A stretch of 64,000 bases of DNA from Planctomycetaceae bacterium. GTDB taxonomy: Bacteria > Planctomycetota > Planctomycetia > Planctomycetales > Planctomycetaceae. Location of the stretch: contig JAKFUG010000008.1 of assembly GCA_021732785.1 (NCBI GenBank), positions 1 to 64,000 of the forward strand, read 5' to 3'. The translations under genes were made by a program, and so were the position numbers. The notes under the pieces were generated by a model. It did no database searches. It had not been told where the DNA came from and saw only the letters and a program-made list of their open reading frames with translations. Shown here piece after piece: positions 16,351 through 24,548 of this stretch (its first letter is position 1; each line of letters begins with the position of its first letter).

Positions 16351-17415
16351 TTACCCGACCTTCTTGCCGGTGAGTCGGTAGACATAAGCCAGGATTTCAA
16401 CGAAGACTTCGTACATGTCCGGCGGAATGGGCTGGCCGACTTTGACGAGATTGTACATCGACCGAGCCAAGGCGGTCCGTTCGATGATCGGGATCTTGTG
16501 CTGGGCCGCGATTTCACGAATCCGCTCGGCGACATCGCCCTTGCCTTTCGCCACCACGATGGGCGCGGGCATCTTCTCGGCGTCGTACTTGATTGCGATG
16601 GCAATATGCACCGGGTTCACAATCACCGCGTCGGCCGTGGGGACCTGGCTGACGTCACGCGCTTCGGCGAGTTTCCGATGGGCTTCTTTCCGCCGCGCCC
16701 GCATTTGCGGATTGCCGTCCATTTCTTTCGATTCTTCGCGGATTTCCTGCTTCGACATCCGCAGGTCGCGCTCGTGCTGCCACCATTGATAGCCGTAGTC
16801 GAGAATCGCCAGCGAGACCAACGTGATCGCCAGCGAGAATCCCAACTCGCAATACGAACGCCCGGCGGTCATCAGCAAGATTGGCAAGTCCTGCTGCGCC
16901 AGCGACTGAAACTCATCCTGATGGCTGGCCAGATACGAATAGGCGACGGCTGCCACCGCCGCGATTTTGATGAAACTGCCCACGAGTCGCATGGCTGACT
17001 GCAATGAAAACAAGCGCTGAAAACCGCTGAGCGGGTTAAGGCGTTCCCACTTCGGTTGGAGCGCTTCCGGTGAGAACAAGAAGCCAACCTGTGCGACCGA
17101 TGCGAGAAAGCTGCCGAGCATCACCAGCAGCATGAGTGGCACAACCGATCCGGCCACGGTGATGCCGATCGACCAGATCAGCGCGACCGCCGACTGCCGA
17201 TCAAGTTGCAGCAACGGATCGGACTGCAACGTCCTTCGCAGCAGTTGCACGAAGGCCTCACCGCAACGGGGACCGATGAAATACAATCCCCCAGCCGCCG
17301 CCAGCAACACCGTCGCCGCGGTGACATCGACACTGCGCGCAATGTTCCCCTGCTGCCGCGCCTGGGTGCGCCGGCGGTCGGTGGGTTGCTCTGTCTTATC
17401 GCCGGAGTCGGACAT
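16351..17415 (-). CDS. flhB: Flagellar type III export apparatus protein FlhB
   Basis: A 354-residue inner-membrane export-gate protein. The N-terminus DKTEQPTDRRRTQARQQGNI is family-typical. Four membrane helices lie in residues about 30-210. The linker is charged (HERDLRMSKQEIREESKEMDGNPQ), and the cytoplasmic domain contains residues 267-270 Asn-Pro-Val-His, where the autocleavage motif is normally NPTH. FlhB controls the switch from rod-hook to filament export and binds FliR. The Asn and Pro of the cleavage site are retained, so cleavage is probably possible. It is the last gene of the fliOPQR-flhB cluster, 79 bp after fliR. Confidence 0.97.
   Translation of the reverse strand: MSDSGDKTEQPTDRRRTQARQQGNIARSVDVTAATVLLAAAGGLYFIGPRCGEAFVQLLRRTLQSDPLLQLDRQSAVALIWSIGITVAGSVVPLMLLVMLGSFLASVAQVGFLFSPEALQPKWERLNPLSGFQRLFSLQSAMRLVGSFIKIAAVAAVAYSYLASHQDEFQSLAQQDLPILLMTAGRSYCELGFSLAITLVSLAILDYGYQWWQHERDLRMSKQEIREESKEMDGNPQMRARRKEAHRKLAEARDVSQVPTADAVIVNPVHIAIAIKYDAEKMPAPIVVAKGKGDVAERIREIAAQHKIPIIERTALARSMYNLVKVGQPIPPDMYEVFVEILAYVYRLTGKKVG
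16606..16617 (-). other. FlhB autocleavage site variant NPVH
   Basis: Codons AAC CCG GTG CAT (minus strand) encode Asn-Pro-Val-His at FlhB residues 267-270, replacing the usual Asn-Pro-Thr-His. The scissile Asn-Pro bond is kept. Confidence 0.85.
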
Positions 17416-17417
17416 GT

Positions 17418-17491
17418 CAGTTGATAGTTGTCAGTTGGTAGTTGTCAGTTGCCGTTTGTATTTCAACTGACAACTGACAACTACCAACTAT
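17418..17491. repeat. CAGTTG-type inverted repeat between flhB and fliR
   Basis: Left units GTCAGTTGATAG, TTGTCAGTTGG and TAGTTGTCAGTTG are complementary to CAACTGACAACTGACAAC and TACCAACTATC on the right. A strong stem with a short loop lies inside the flagellar gene cluster and could affect the relative expression of fliR and flhB. Confidence 0.75.
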
Positions 17492-17494
17492 CCA

Positions 17495-18502
17495 CTACCA
17501 TCGCTCCATCGGGTTTACCAAGGCATCGCGTAGCGACTCTAATGCCGCCGGAACTGCCGAGAGTGTGGCTTCGGGTACGCCCGAAAGCATGATCGCCAGG
17601 AAGAACATGCACAGGGCCGCGCGGGCGGCGTAACCGACCCCTTGCAGATTCACTTGCGGGACCGAATGTCCCAGGAATCCCAGCGTGAGATCGACGAGCG
17701 ACATCGTGATGATCAACGGGGCCGAGACGCGCAGTCCCAGCAGCAACGATTGCTGAACCAGCGTGCCGACGAGTTCCACGGCGGACCGGGAAATGAACGC
17801 TTCCCCAATCGGCAGCGTTTCGAACGTTTGAATCATGGTCCGCAACATCGTGAGATGTCCGCCCATCGGTTCGAATACGAGGAACATCGTCATCCCCAGC
17901 GAAAACAGCGATTGCCCGGAGACGGAAGCCGTGCTGTCGAAGTCCGGATTGATGATTTCGCCCAGACTGAAGCCCGCCTGCTGATCGACAATCTGCCCCG
18001 CGAGTTGCAGTCCTGAAAGAATGGTCAGCACACCCAACCCGAGCAAAAATCCCAGCGATAATTCGCCGAGCAAGGCCCCCGCATATTCGATGAGATTGAT
18101 CGGCGACGGGACCGTGGTGGCCAGGTAATCGTCCGCCCGGATGCCGGCGTCGGGACTCAAGTGCCGGGCTTGCAGAATCGCGTCCCGGCGATGTTCCAAA
18201 CCGGGCGGGATTTCGTCCTCCACGAGTTGTCCATCGCCGTTTTCATCCAGTCGATCAAAGCCGCGTTGCAACTGTGAGGGCAACGCCGGCGTGATGATTA
18301 ACGCCAATGAAATCACGAGCAAGGCCCGCACATTCATCGGCACCGCGGTTTGCCCGAAGAACGGACCGATGATCATCAGCCCGCTGAGCCGCACCAGCAC
18401 GAGAACAAACCGGGCGACCTCCAACAGCGCACTGTCGACGAGCGCCCGCGATAACCACGGTGCCAGCCGTTCGGGATCAAGCAGTGTGGTGAAGGAGTCC
18501 AT
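17495..18502 (-). CDS. fliR: Flagellar export-gate protein FliR with an EF-hand insertion
   Basis: A 335-residue membrane protein; typical FliR is about 260 residues. Family features are the N-terminal RFVLVLVRLSGLMIIGPFFGQTAVPMNVRA, LLGELSLGFLLGLGVLTILSGLQLAGQIVDQQAG with the conserved G-x-x-x-D-x-Q-x-G pattern, and QQSLLLGLRVSAPLIITMSLVDLTLGF. The excess length sits between the second helix (about 60-75) and residue 135. It contains DENGDGQLVEDE at residues 86-97, a perfect 12-position EF-hand calcium loop (Asp1, Asn3, Asp5, Gly6, Leu8, Glu12). FliR forms the core of the FliPQR export gate. A calcium role is inference, but the motif itself is plain. Confidence 0.95.
   Translation of the reverse strand: MDSFTTLLDPERLAPWLSRALVDSALLEVARFVLVLVRLSGLMIIGPFFGQTAVPMNVRALLVISLALIITPALPSQLQRGFDRLDENGDGQLVEDEIPPGLEHRRDAILQARHLSPDAGIRADDYLATTVPSPINLIEYAGALLGELSLGFLLGLGVLTILSGLQLAGQIVDQQAGFSLGEIINPDFDSTASVSGQSLFSLGMTMFLVFEPMGGHLTMLRTMIQTFETLPIGEAFISRSAVELVGTLVQQSLLLGLRVSAPLIITMSLVDLTLGFLGHSVPQVNLQGVGYAARAALCMFFLAIMLSGVPEATLSAVPAALESLRDALVNPMERW
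18212..18247 (-). other. EF-hand calcium-binding loop encoded within fliR
   Basis: These 36 bases encode the loop DENGDGQLVEDE (FliR residues 86-97), matching D-x-[DN]-x-[DN]-G-x-[ILV]-x-x-x-E at every position. The flanking FDRL and IPPGL are like planctomycete EF-hand proteins. Confidence 0.85.
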
Positions 18503-18532
18503 GACATGATCGCGAAACGAAATGAAGGCGGT

Positions 18533-18799
18533 TTACAGATGCGTCGGGATCGCATGGAAAACGTCCGTGGCGTATTCCATCAATAGATGCAACGTCCACG
18601 GCAGCGTGTAGAGCAGCACCAGCGTCATCGCGATCATCTTCGGCACGAAGCTCAACGTCTGATCCTGCAACTGCGTCACCGCCTGGCCAATGCTGATCAG
18701 CAAGCCCATGGCCAATGCCGCAGCCAGAACCGGCAGGCTGAGCATGAATGCCATCACGACGGCTTGCCGAACGAGCTCAATGGCGGCATCGGTGGTCAT
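18533..18799 (-). CDS. fliQ: Flagellar export-gate protein FliQ
   Basis: An 88-residue protein with two membrane helices (about 15-38 and 53-75) and the family motif GLLISIGQAVTQLQDQTLSFVPK between them. FliQ packs around the FliP-FliR core of the flagellar type III export gate. It lies between fliP and fliR with 30 bp to fliR, in the standard order. Confidence 0.96.
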   Translation of the reverse strand: MTTDAAIELVRQAVVMAFMLSLPVLAAALAMGLLISIGQAVTQLQDQTLSFVPKMIAMTLVLLYTLPWTLHLLMEYATDVFHAIPTHL

Positions 18800-18840
18800 G
18801 GAGGAACTCGGAACGTGAAAACTGATGAGGGTGGAAGAGA

Positions 18841-18862
18841 CCCAGGGATAAGAATCCCTGGG
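18841..18862. repeat. CCCAGGGAT hairpin, copy 1, just after the fliP stop
   Basis: A perfect 9-base stem (CCCAGGGAT / ATCCCTGGG) with a 4-base loop, six bases beyond the fliP stop codon. An identical stem is at 31093-31114, two bases beyond the terC stop. There is no U-tract, so it is more likely a dispersed repeat or mRNA 3' stabiliser than a classical terminator. Confidence 0.8.
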
Positions 18863-18868
18863 CTTCTA

Positions 18869-19858
18869 TTACCCGGACATGGGGCGGACGCTTTCCAGCA
18901 GCATGCCCACGGTGAGGAACCAGCCGTCGATCAACACGAACAACAACAGCTTCAGTGGCAGCGAAATCAACACCGGCGGCAACATCATCATCCCCATGCT
19001 GATGAGGAGTGCGGAGATGACGAGATCGATGACCAGAAACGGCAGATAAATCTGAAAGCCGATGAGGAACGATGTCTTTAACTCGCTGAGCATGTACGCC
19101 GGAATGAGAACCGACAGCGGGACTTCCTCGTAGCTTTGTGGTTCGACATAATTCCGCGCGGCCGTGGTTCCGGCCACGGGGCGTTGGTAATCGAGAAACA
19201 TCCAGATCGCGTCGCCGTTATCGGCCCGGTCGATCTGATCGGCCATGAAGCGCCGCACCGGACCGATCGCCCGTTGAAACGCCGTGTATTCGTCGATCGG
19301 CGCTTCTCCCGGCAACGGGTGCGAATACGGTCGAATCCCCGCGTCATACGATTCCTGCCAGACCGGCATCATCACCATGACCGTGAGGAACAGGCACAAC
19401 GAAACAATCACCTGATTCGGCGGCAACTGCTGCGTTCCCAGCGCTTGCCGCAAGAGTCCGAGAACGATCACGAACCGGATAAAGCACGTCGTCATCATCA
19501 AAATGGACGGTGCCAGCGACAATACCGTCAGCAACAACATCACCTTCAGCGATGAAGTGAGACCCTGCGGCGAGGTGAGCTGGTTGGCATCGATTCCCAG
19601 CGGCAGCGCGGGAGCCACCGGTCCCGCGGCATTGCCGTTGGGTGGTGCCGGTCGGGTTTCCACCACGGGACGCACATCGTTGCGAAACGCGGGAGCCGAA
19701 CCGCCGGGATTGGCACGCGGTGTCAGCGGTTGTTGCTGAGCCGATGCGGATGAACCCAGCAGAAGGATGATGACAAGAAGAAATCCGAAATCCGAAATCC
19801 GAAATCCGAAGGAAATTCGAAAATGAGAAAGAAGGAAACAAGAACAAATCGCGTGCAT
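18869..19858 (-). CDS. fliP: Flagellar export-gate protein FliP
   Basis: A 329-residue protein with a signal peptide, as is usual for FliP. ATG 19858 is chosen because AGGA lies eight bases upstream; in-frame ATGs also occur at 19867 and 19942. A variable Pro-rich stretch (about 45-80) precedes the FliP core: [45 protein letters not shown] and [57 protein letters not shown]. Residues about 13-26 ([15 protein letters not shown]) are encoded by a dispersed repeat whose other arm lies at 19896-19930. No alternative start exists after it, so the repeat appears to be translated as part of the signal peptide. Confidence 0.95.
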   Translation of the reverse strand: MHAICSCFLLSHFRISFGFRISDFGFLLVIILLLGSSASAQQQPLTPRANPGGSAPAFRNDVRPVVETRPAPPNGNAAGPVAPALPLGIDANQLTSPQGLTSSLKVMLLLTVLSLAPSILMMTTCFIRFVIVLGLLRQALGTQQLPPNQVIVSLCLFLTVMVMMPVWQESYDAGIRPYSHPLPGEAPIDEYTAFQRAIGPVRRFMADQIDRADNGDAIWMFLDYQRPVAGTTAARNYVEPQSYEEVPLSVLIPAYMLSELKTSFLIGFQIYLPFLVIDLVISALLISMGMMMLPPVLISLPLKLLLFVLIDGWFLTVGMLLESVRPMSG

Positions 19859-19930
19859 GCGATTCATCCTGTTTTCCAGTTTGAATTTCGTGCTTCTTTC
19901 GGATTTCGGATTTGGGATTTGGGATTTTGT
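19779..19930. repeat. ATCCGAAATCCGAA inverted repeat overlapping the 5' end of fliP
   Basis: Left arm 19779-19815 (GAAATCCGAAATCCGAAATC...) pairs with right arm 19896-19930 (TTTCGGATTTCGGATTTGGG). The left arm is inside fliP, and the right arm lies upstream of the chosen start, so the start codon and ribosome-binding site sit in the loop of the potential hairpin. Confidence 0.8.
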
Positions 19931-19934
19931 GAAA

Positions 19935-20537
19935 CTAACCATCCGCCGTCTCCGCTAAGGAAACGGGTTGACTGCGGCGGGGGCGAGTTTCAAACGAGCC
20001 ATTGCGATTGGTCGCTGTTTCGCGAGTGAAAAGCTGTGAGAACGAATTCCCGCCGGCGGTTTCATCACGACGGCGACACGCACCGGCGAGCAGATCCACC
20101 TCCACAGGATCGGTGATTTCAGACAACGTACGGATCCCGTCGGGACCGACGCCGAGAACCAGCATGCGTGTTCCACAGCGCACGAGATGAACCGCAACGC
20201 CACGACTGAGAACGCGTTGGCCCAACGGTTCCAGCGCTTCGTTGGGCAGACCGCGCAGGCTCGATGGTCCATGCACGCGGAGCCAGCGACTGGCGACGAG
20301 CATGCCCACAACCACCACGGCGAGACCCGCCAGGCTTCCCCATACGGAGGTCGATGCCGGCATGGCGCGCGAAGTCGGTTCCTTCGCTGATGATGGTGCG
20401 TTTCGGACCGGTAATAGATGGGGACGTGTCTCGGCCGCTTCGCTCAGTCGACGTGGCTCCGCCGACAGCGGCGGCGCGAATGCCAGTGACCCGCCTGCGG
20501 CCAGCATCCACAACAGCGCCCACCGCAGCCATGTCAC
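19935..20537 (-). CDS. fliO: FliO-like flagellar export protein
   Basis: A 200-residue protein with an N-terminal signal-like hydrophobic stretch ([18 protein letters not shown]) and a second membrane helix ([19 protein letters not shown]). The FliO-type cytoplasmic domain follows, with [38 protein letters not shown]. FliO assists assembly of FliP. GTG 20537 is preferred because the longer frame (to 20633) would have to translate the dispersed palindrome pair at 20568-20662. Poor conservation is normal for FliO. Position directly upstream of fliP supports the call. Confidence 0.82.
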   Translation of the reverse strand: MTWLRWALLWMLAAGGSLAFAPPLSAEPRRLSEAAETRPHLLPVRNAPSSAKEPTSRAMPASTSVWGSLAGLAVVVVGMLVASRWLRVHGPSSLRGLPNEALEPLGQRVLSRGVAVHLVRCGTRMLVLGVGPDGIRTLSEITDPVEVDLLAGACRRRDETAGGNSFSQLFTRETATNRNGSFETRPRRSQPVSLAETADG

Positions 20538-20567
20538 GATTTGCTCTGCCCACGAAAAGAAGACGTC

Positions 20568-20662
20568 GCACCCCGGCTGCTTCTTCGCAGCCGGGGTGCT
20601 CGAAGTTGGCAAGCGGGTTGGATTATCCAGCATCCCGGCTTCTCGGAAGCCGCCGGGATGCG
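20568..20662. repeat. Tandem pair of palindromes, second copy
   Basis: Same two palindromes as 1917-2002 (GCACCCCGGCTGC... then GCATCCCGGCTTC...GCCGGGATGC), here about 40 bases apart. It lies between the POTRA-domain gene and fliO. Confidence 0.85.
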
Positions 20663-20734
20663 AAGACGTTCACGTTTCACTCGACAATCCGCGATCATCG
20701 AGTGCGGGGTGAATACCGGAACCGACGATTTCCA

Positions 20735-23326
20735 TCAATCCCGTTTCGGCAGAAATTGCTGGTTTGTGAGGTCCGGCGGCGGATCGGGCAGCTTGAGATT
20801 TGGTCCTCGATTCTGGAACGGCGCATCGGGCAACGCCAGCGGTTTCACGTCCGCCTTCCCATTGGCCGCTTGCACGGGGGCCTCCAGCCGCTGCAATTCC
20901 GCAACCAAAGCCGGGCGAATCAGCGCGGGATACACCTGCTCCAGAACTTCGGGGAGCACTTGCGCGAGCGGTTCATCCTTGCGACGCGAGAGTTCACGAA
21001 ACGCCGGCCGTAAAACGTCATCGTATTGGGCTTTGGTCACCCAACTGGCAATCACGGACAAATCTTCCGCCGAGGCATCACGCAACGCGGTTGCCAGGGC
21101 GAGCACCACTTTCCCCGCGAGACTGCGATCGTTCGCCAGCACGCGCAAATCGGACCGCACCGCGGGGCTATCCAACCGCTCGGCTGCCGCGGTTGATAAG
21201 ACGTACCGATGATACGGCGAGACGAACTGAAACATTTCCGCGGCCAGCAGAAAGCTGATCGGCCCCGCGTCGGCCTGATCCAGCACATCGACCACACGCG
21301 CCGGAGGCATGGCCCCCTTCTTGCCCGCGAGCAGCGACAGGGCTGCCTCGCGTCCTGCCACCCAACTTCCCGTTTCCCGCGGGAAGACGAGGGAGTAACC
21401 TTGGAAAGCAACGTGTAACAACGGCTTCAACCACGCCAGGGGATGCGGCGGTCCCGTCGGAGTTTCCGGGGCAATTCCAAACGTCGGCTTACGGTTCAAT
21501 GCGTCCTCTTCAGTGAACGCCTCCGGTCGAAGCTCGTAGTCAATCCCTCGTAACACGCCGGCATCCAGCAGACGATGCACGGTGGCGACGGTTTCCGGGC
21601 GGCCCAATAAAGAGGCGATTTCCAGCCCCGCGATTTCATCGAGCAAAAAGCGGCAGGTCTGCGTCAGGCGGGCCTGGTCCTGCATCACTTCCTGACAAGC
21701 CGCATAGGATGACGCGACTTCCTTGATCCGGCGGCGATACAGGCCGGTCTCGGCAATCAGCGAAAAAGCCGGTGTGCCATCCTGCATCACGCGGAATTGT
21801 CGCAGTTGCCCGGAATCCGCGTCGAATTCCATGATTTTCCCGAGACTCTCCAACTTCAGCGAACCGTCGGCTAAGGTGACCTGCTGCTCGGGCTTAAGCA
21901 TTTCCACCAACAATGCAGCAGGCACAACAATCGTCTTGATTTCCGGGATTCGTGGTCCCTTTTTGCCGTTGTTATTGAAGCCGAAGCCGAAGAACATCGC
22001 TGAACCGCGGCCTTCGGCATCGGGCTTCCGCACCAACCAGTTGGCATTCAGAATCAGTTTTGTCTCCGCCACCTCAAACGACAATTTCGCTTTGCGGGTG
22101 AGGTTCACCAACTGAAACTGCTGATGATCGACATGAGCCTGCGCCGACCAGAGCGAAGTCTGGTCCGCATGACGAAATTCCACTTCGAGAATCGCGGCAC
22201 CTTCCGCTGTCGAGAGCGTCAACCGAATCGCCAGCGTCTCGGCACCGCGCCACGCCGGGACCAGATAGGGTTGATAGTCCGCCGGAATCTTCAGGGCCGC
22301 GGACAGTTGCCAGTCTTCCTTTTTTGGTGCCGTCATCCACGCGGCAGCGCGAACCGCGGCTTGCTGAGACGGCGTCAGTGGCTCGTCCAGCATCGGCAAC
22401 CCTGGAATTTCGACGACATTCACATCGAGACGCGATGGACCCGTGCCGAAGGGGGGCGGAGTCACTTCGACCTTAGCCTCATAAAACCGGGCCGATTCCT
22501 GCAGTTTCCATTGCCAGCGCGACGCCGATTCGATGTCGAGCGCTTGTCCCGGTTGAATTTCGAGATAGGCCAGGATCTGTTCCGGCGAGTTGAGTTTACC
22601 CCCGTGAATTTCGACGTCGCCCAAAACCGCGCGCGGGCCTTCGTCTTCGATCGTCATGATCAACGTGGTCAACCCGTCGGCTTGCGGTTCAAACGTCGCC
22701 GAGATCAGCGGGTCCATATAACCGCAGCGCTGCAGAATCAATTTGGCCTTGGCCACAATGCCGGTTTCCCGCCCCGAACCAAAGGACGTGAACTGATCAC
22801 GTTTCCAGATGGCCGCCTCCTGTTCGACCTTTTCGCCGTTGGCCTTGCACCATTCGCGCATGCCCCCCTGCCCGGGCGGCTGTGTCCAGCGCAGAAAAGC
22901 GTCCTGCGGGCCCGTCCCCTCGGTCAGGCCCGTGATCAATTCTCCTACAGGAATCGTTTTCGCACCGTCGACGCGGACCACACCATTGCGATAGCTCGGG
23001 CCTTCCTTCACGTTCAGGACGATCCGCTGACGGTCAACGACGACTTCCGACGTCACCACGGCCTCAGGAAAACCGCTGTGGCGATACCCCGCGGCTAACC
23101 GTTCGGCGAGCATTTCCGCCAACCTCTCCGAATCCAGTGGTGCGCGCGATGTCAGAAGCACATCGATATCTGCCGCGAGGGTATCGCGGAGTTTGATGAC
23201 GTCGAATGTCAACGAGCCCAGAAATTCCCAGTGATCGGGATCGGCCCAGACGGCACGCGGTTCTTCAGCGGACGAGCGAACGCAGGTCGTGATGACGATC
23301 GATAAGGCAAGCAGAGCGCGCAACAT
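20735..23326 (-). CDS. Secreted POTRA-domain protein without an outer-membrane barrel
   Basis: An 863-residue protein. Signal peptide residues 1-20 are LRALLALSIVITTCVRSSA. Residues about 35-320 contain at least three POTRA-like modules: YRHSGFPEAVVTSEVVVDRQRIVLNVKEGPSYR, a second beginning VVRVDGAKTIPVGELITGL, and a third beginning LGDVEIHGGKLNSPEQILAYLEIQPGQALDI. Such modules normally precede a BamA/TamA beta-barrel, but here the remaining 500 residues are mixed alpha/beta with no barrel-like aromatic pattern. The C-terminus is Pro-rich (PDPPPDLTNQQFL). It may be a periplasmic scaffold or outer-membrane assembly accessory. It lies just upstream of fliO on the same strand; a functional link is unproven. 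Confidence 0.75.
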   Translation of the reverse strand: MLRALLALSIVITTCVRSSAEEPRAVWADPDHWEFLGSLTFDVIKLRDTLAADIDVLLTSRAPLDSERLAEMLAERLAAGYRHSGFPEAVVTSEVVVDRQRIVLNVKEGPSYRNGVVRVDGAKTIPVGELITGLTEGTGPQDAFLRWTQPPGQGGMREWCKANGEKVEQEAAIWKRDQFTSFGSGRETGIVAKAKLILQRCGYMDPLISATFEPQADGLTTLIMTIEDEGPRAVLGDVEIHGGKLNSPEQILAYLEIQPGQALDIESASRWQWKLQESARFYEAKVEVTPPPFGTGPSRLDVNVVEIPGLPMLDEPLTPSQQAAVRAAAWMTAPKKEDWQLSAALKIPADYQPYLVPAWRGAETLAIRLTLSTAEGAAILEVEFRHADQTSLWSAQAHVDHQQFQLVNLTRKAKLSFEVAETKLILNANWLVRKPDAEGRGSAMFFGFGFNNNGKKGPRIPEIKTIVVPAALLVEMLKPEQQVTLADGSLKLESLGKIMEFDADSGQLRQFRVMQDGTPAFSLIAETGLYRRRIKEVASSYAACQEVMQDQARLTQTCRFLLDEIAGLEIASLLGRPETVATVHRLLDAGVLRGIDYELRPEAFTEEDALNRKPTFGIAPETPTGPPHPLAWLKPLLHVAFQGYSLVFPRETGSWVAGREAALSLLAGKKGAMPPARVVDVLDQADAGPISFLLAAEMFQFVSPYHRYVLSTAAAERLDSPAVRSDLRVLANDRSLAGKVVLALATALRDASAEDLSVIASWVTKAQYDDVLRPAFRELSRRKDEPLAQVLPEVLEQVYPALIRPALVAELQRLEAPVQAANGKADVKPLALPDAPFQNRGPNLKLPDPPPDLTNQQFLPKRD

Positions 23327-23363
23327 CGGTGTTCATCCTTGAACGACCTGACAGACGGAGAGA

Positions 23364-23386
23364 CCCCGCCGTCGAAATGACGGGGC
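23364..23386. repeat. Short GC-rich hairpin between two minus-strand genes
   Basis: CCCCG-CCGTC pairs with GACGGGG around a GAAAT loop with one bulge, between the stop of the alpha/beta hydrolase (23402) and the start of the POTRA gene (23326). It could attenuate or stabilise the transcript. No U-tract is present. Confidence 0.5.
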
Positions 23387-23401
23387 TTCTGGTGGACATA
23401 T

Positions 23402-24232
23402 TTACTGCCGAACGGCGGTGCGCGCCAAGAACGATTCGAGGGCCGCGTTCACGGCCGGGGCGTCTTCCATCGGCGACATGTGCCCGACGTTGGGGATCAC
23501 GACGTACTGTGCACCGGGAATCGCCGCCGCGGTGGCCTGCATTTCGGCCGGGGGGGAAATCAGGTCGTGCTCGCCCACAATCACCAGCGTGGGGACCGTA
23601 ATCGTCTCCAGCCAGGGCGTGCAATCGGGACGATCCGCCAGCGCGTGTTGTCCCGCGGCAATCGATCGCCCGGACGTCGCCAGAATCGTATTCCGGACTT
23701 TATCCACGATTTCCGGACGTTTTTCGTTGGTCTTCGGCCCAAAGAGGCGGGGCATCATCGCCTCCGCGGCAATGGTGGACCCTTCCGTCATCACCCGTTC
23801 CGCCATTTTGCGGCGCGTCGCCTGCCCCTCGGCACTGTCCCCGACGGACCGCATATCGCACAACACCAGGCCACTCATCCGAGCGGCATACTGTTTGACG
23901 AATGCCAGGGCGACGCAGCCCCCCATCGATAATCCGCACACCGTCACCGGATCGGCAGCCCCGACGGCATCGAGCAGCATCGCAAGCTCCTCGGCCAGTC
24001 CGGGAATCGTCAACGGGGCGGTTGCGGATGCGCTGCGACCAAACCCGCGCAGATCGGGAATGATCACTCGGTAGCGGTCGCGAAGAGCGCGGCGTTGTGC
24101 GTCCCACATCGTGTGATCGAGGGGAAAACCGTGGATCAGCAACACCACCGGTCCATCACCTTCATCGATCACATGCCAGCGTTGCCCGTTGAGATCCACA
24201 TTCGCCACGGCGGAGTTCCCCTCATCGATCAT
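23402..24232 (-). CDS. Alpha/beta hydrolase
   Basis: A 276-residue soluble hydrolase. HGFPLDHTMW gives the oxyanion-hole HGFP motif. LRGFGRS follows strand 4. CGLSMGG is the nucleophile elbow with Ser. GEHDLISP carries the acid Asp and VGHMSPMEDA the catalytic His, so the triad is complete. The family covers esterases, haloperoxidase-like and C-C bond hydrolases (3-oxoadipate enol-lactonase-like); the substrate cannot be deduced. ATG 24232 is used, with GTG 24247 possible. Confidence 0.88.
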   Translation of the reverse strand: MIDEGNSAVANVDLNGQRWHVIDEGDGPVVLLIHGFPLDHTMWDAQRRALRDRYRVIIPDLRGFGRSASATAPLTIPGLAEELAMLLDAVGAADPVTVCGLSMGGCVALAFVKQYAARMSGLVLCDMRSVGDSAEGQATRRKMAERVMTEGSTIAAEAMMPRLFGPKTNEKRPEIVDKVRNTILATSGRSIAAGQHALADRPDCTPWLETITVPTLVIVGEHDLISPPAEMQATAAAIPGAQYVVIPNVGHMSPMEDAPAVNAALESFLARTAVRQ

Positions 24233-24247
24233 TCCGGATGGACGCAC

Positions 24248-24548
24248 TCTTCCGAATCATACCGCATGGCGATCTTCAAGGAACGTCTCCTGCGGTCGCC
24301 TGTTCGAAACGATCGTGAGTCAGTTTGATCCAAAGGCGTCGGGGCAGGGGCCCCGAGCTATGATTTTAGGTCAAATTACATCCATAGGTCGGGGCCCCTG
24401 CCCCGACTCTTCAAACTGCCCCGCTACCTTCGAAACGGCCAGGAACATGGATCATAAATCCAGACAGCGGGATGGCGTTCTCTGGCCAACACAGCACCGA
24501 CTCGCCATCATAACGGCACTTCCGGATTTCATTCGCTGGAGAAGCAAC
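24248..24548. other. Divergent intergenic region, about 300 bp
   Basis: Apart from the GTCGGGGC palindrome at 24338-24407, no gene or recognisable regulatory site is seen. Promoters of the divergent alpha/beta hydrolase and isomerase/epimerase-like genes should lie here. Confidence 0.5.
24338..24407. repeat. GTCGGGGC palindrome, copy 2
   Basis: The left arm GTCGGGGCAGGGGCCCC and right arm GGGGCCCCTGCCCCGAC, with the flanking CTATG/CATAG, match the element at 16244-16315 in layout and most bases, including the ATAGGTCGGGGCCCC right arm. Confidence 0.85.

Noticed and set aside
20538-20633. Longer start for FliO at 20633
   Set aside because: It would translate part of the CACCCCGGCTGC repeat pair. 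The GTG at 20537 gives a normal signal-like N-terminus.
24189-24548. Upstream extension of the isomerase/epimerase-like gene
   Set aside because: It runs through the GTCGGGGC palindrome. The ATG at 24549 has a good ribosome-binding site and immediately precedes the Tat signal.
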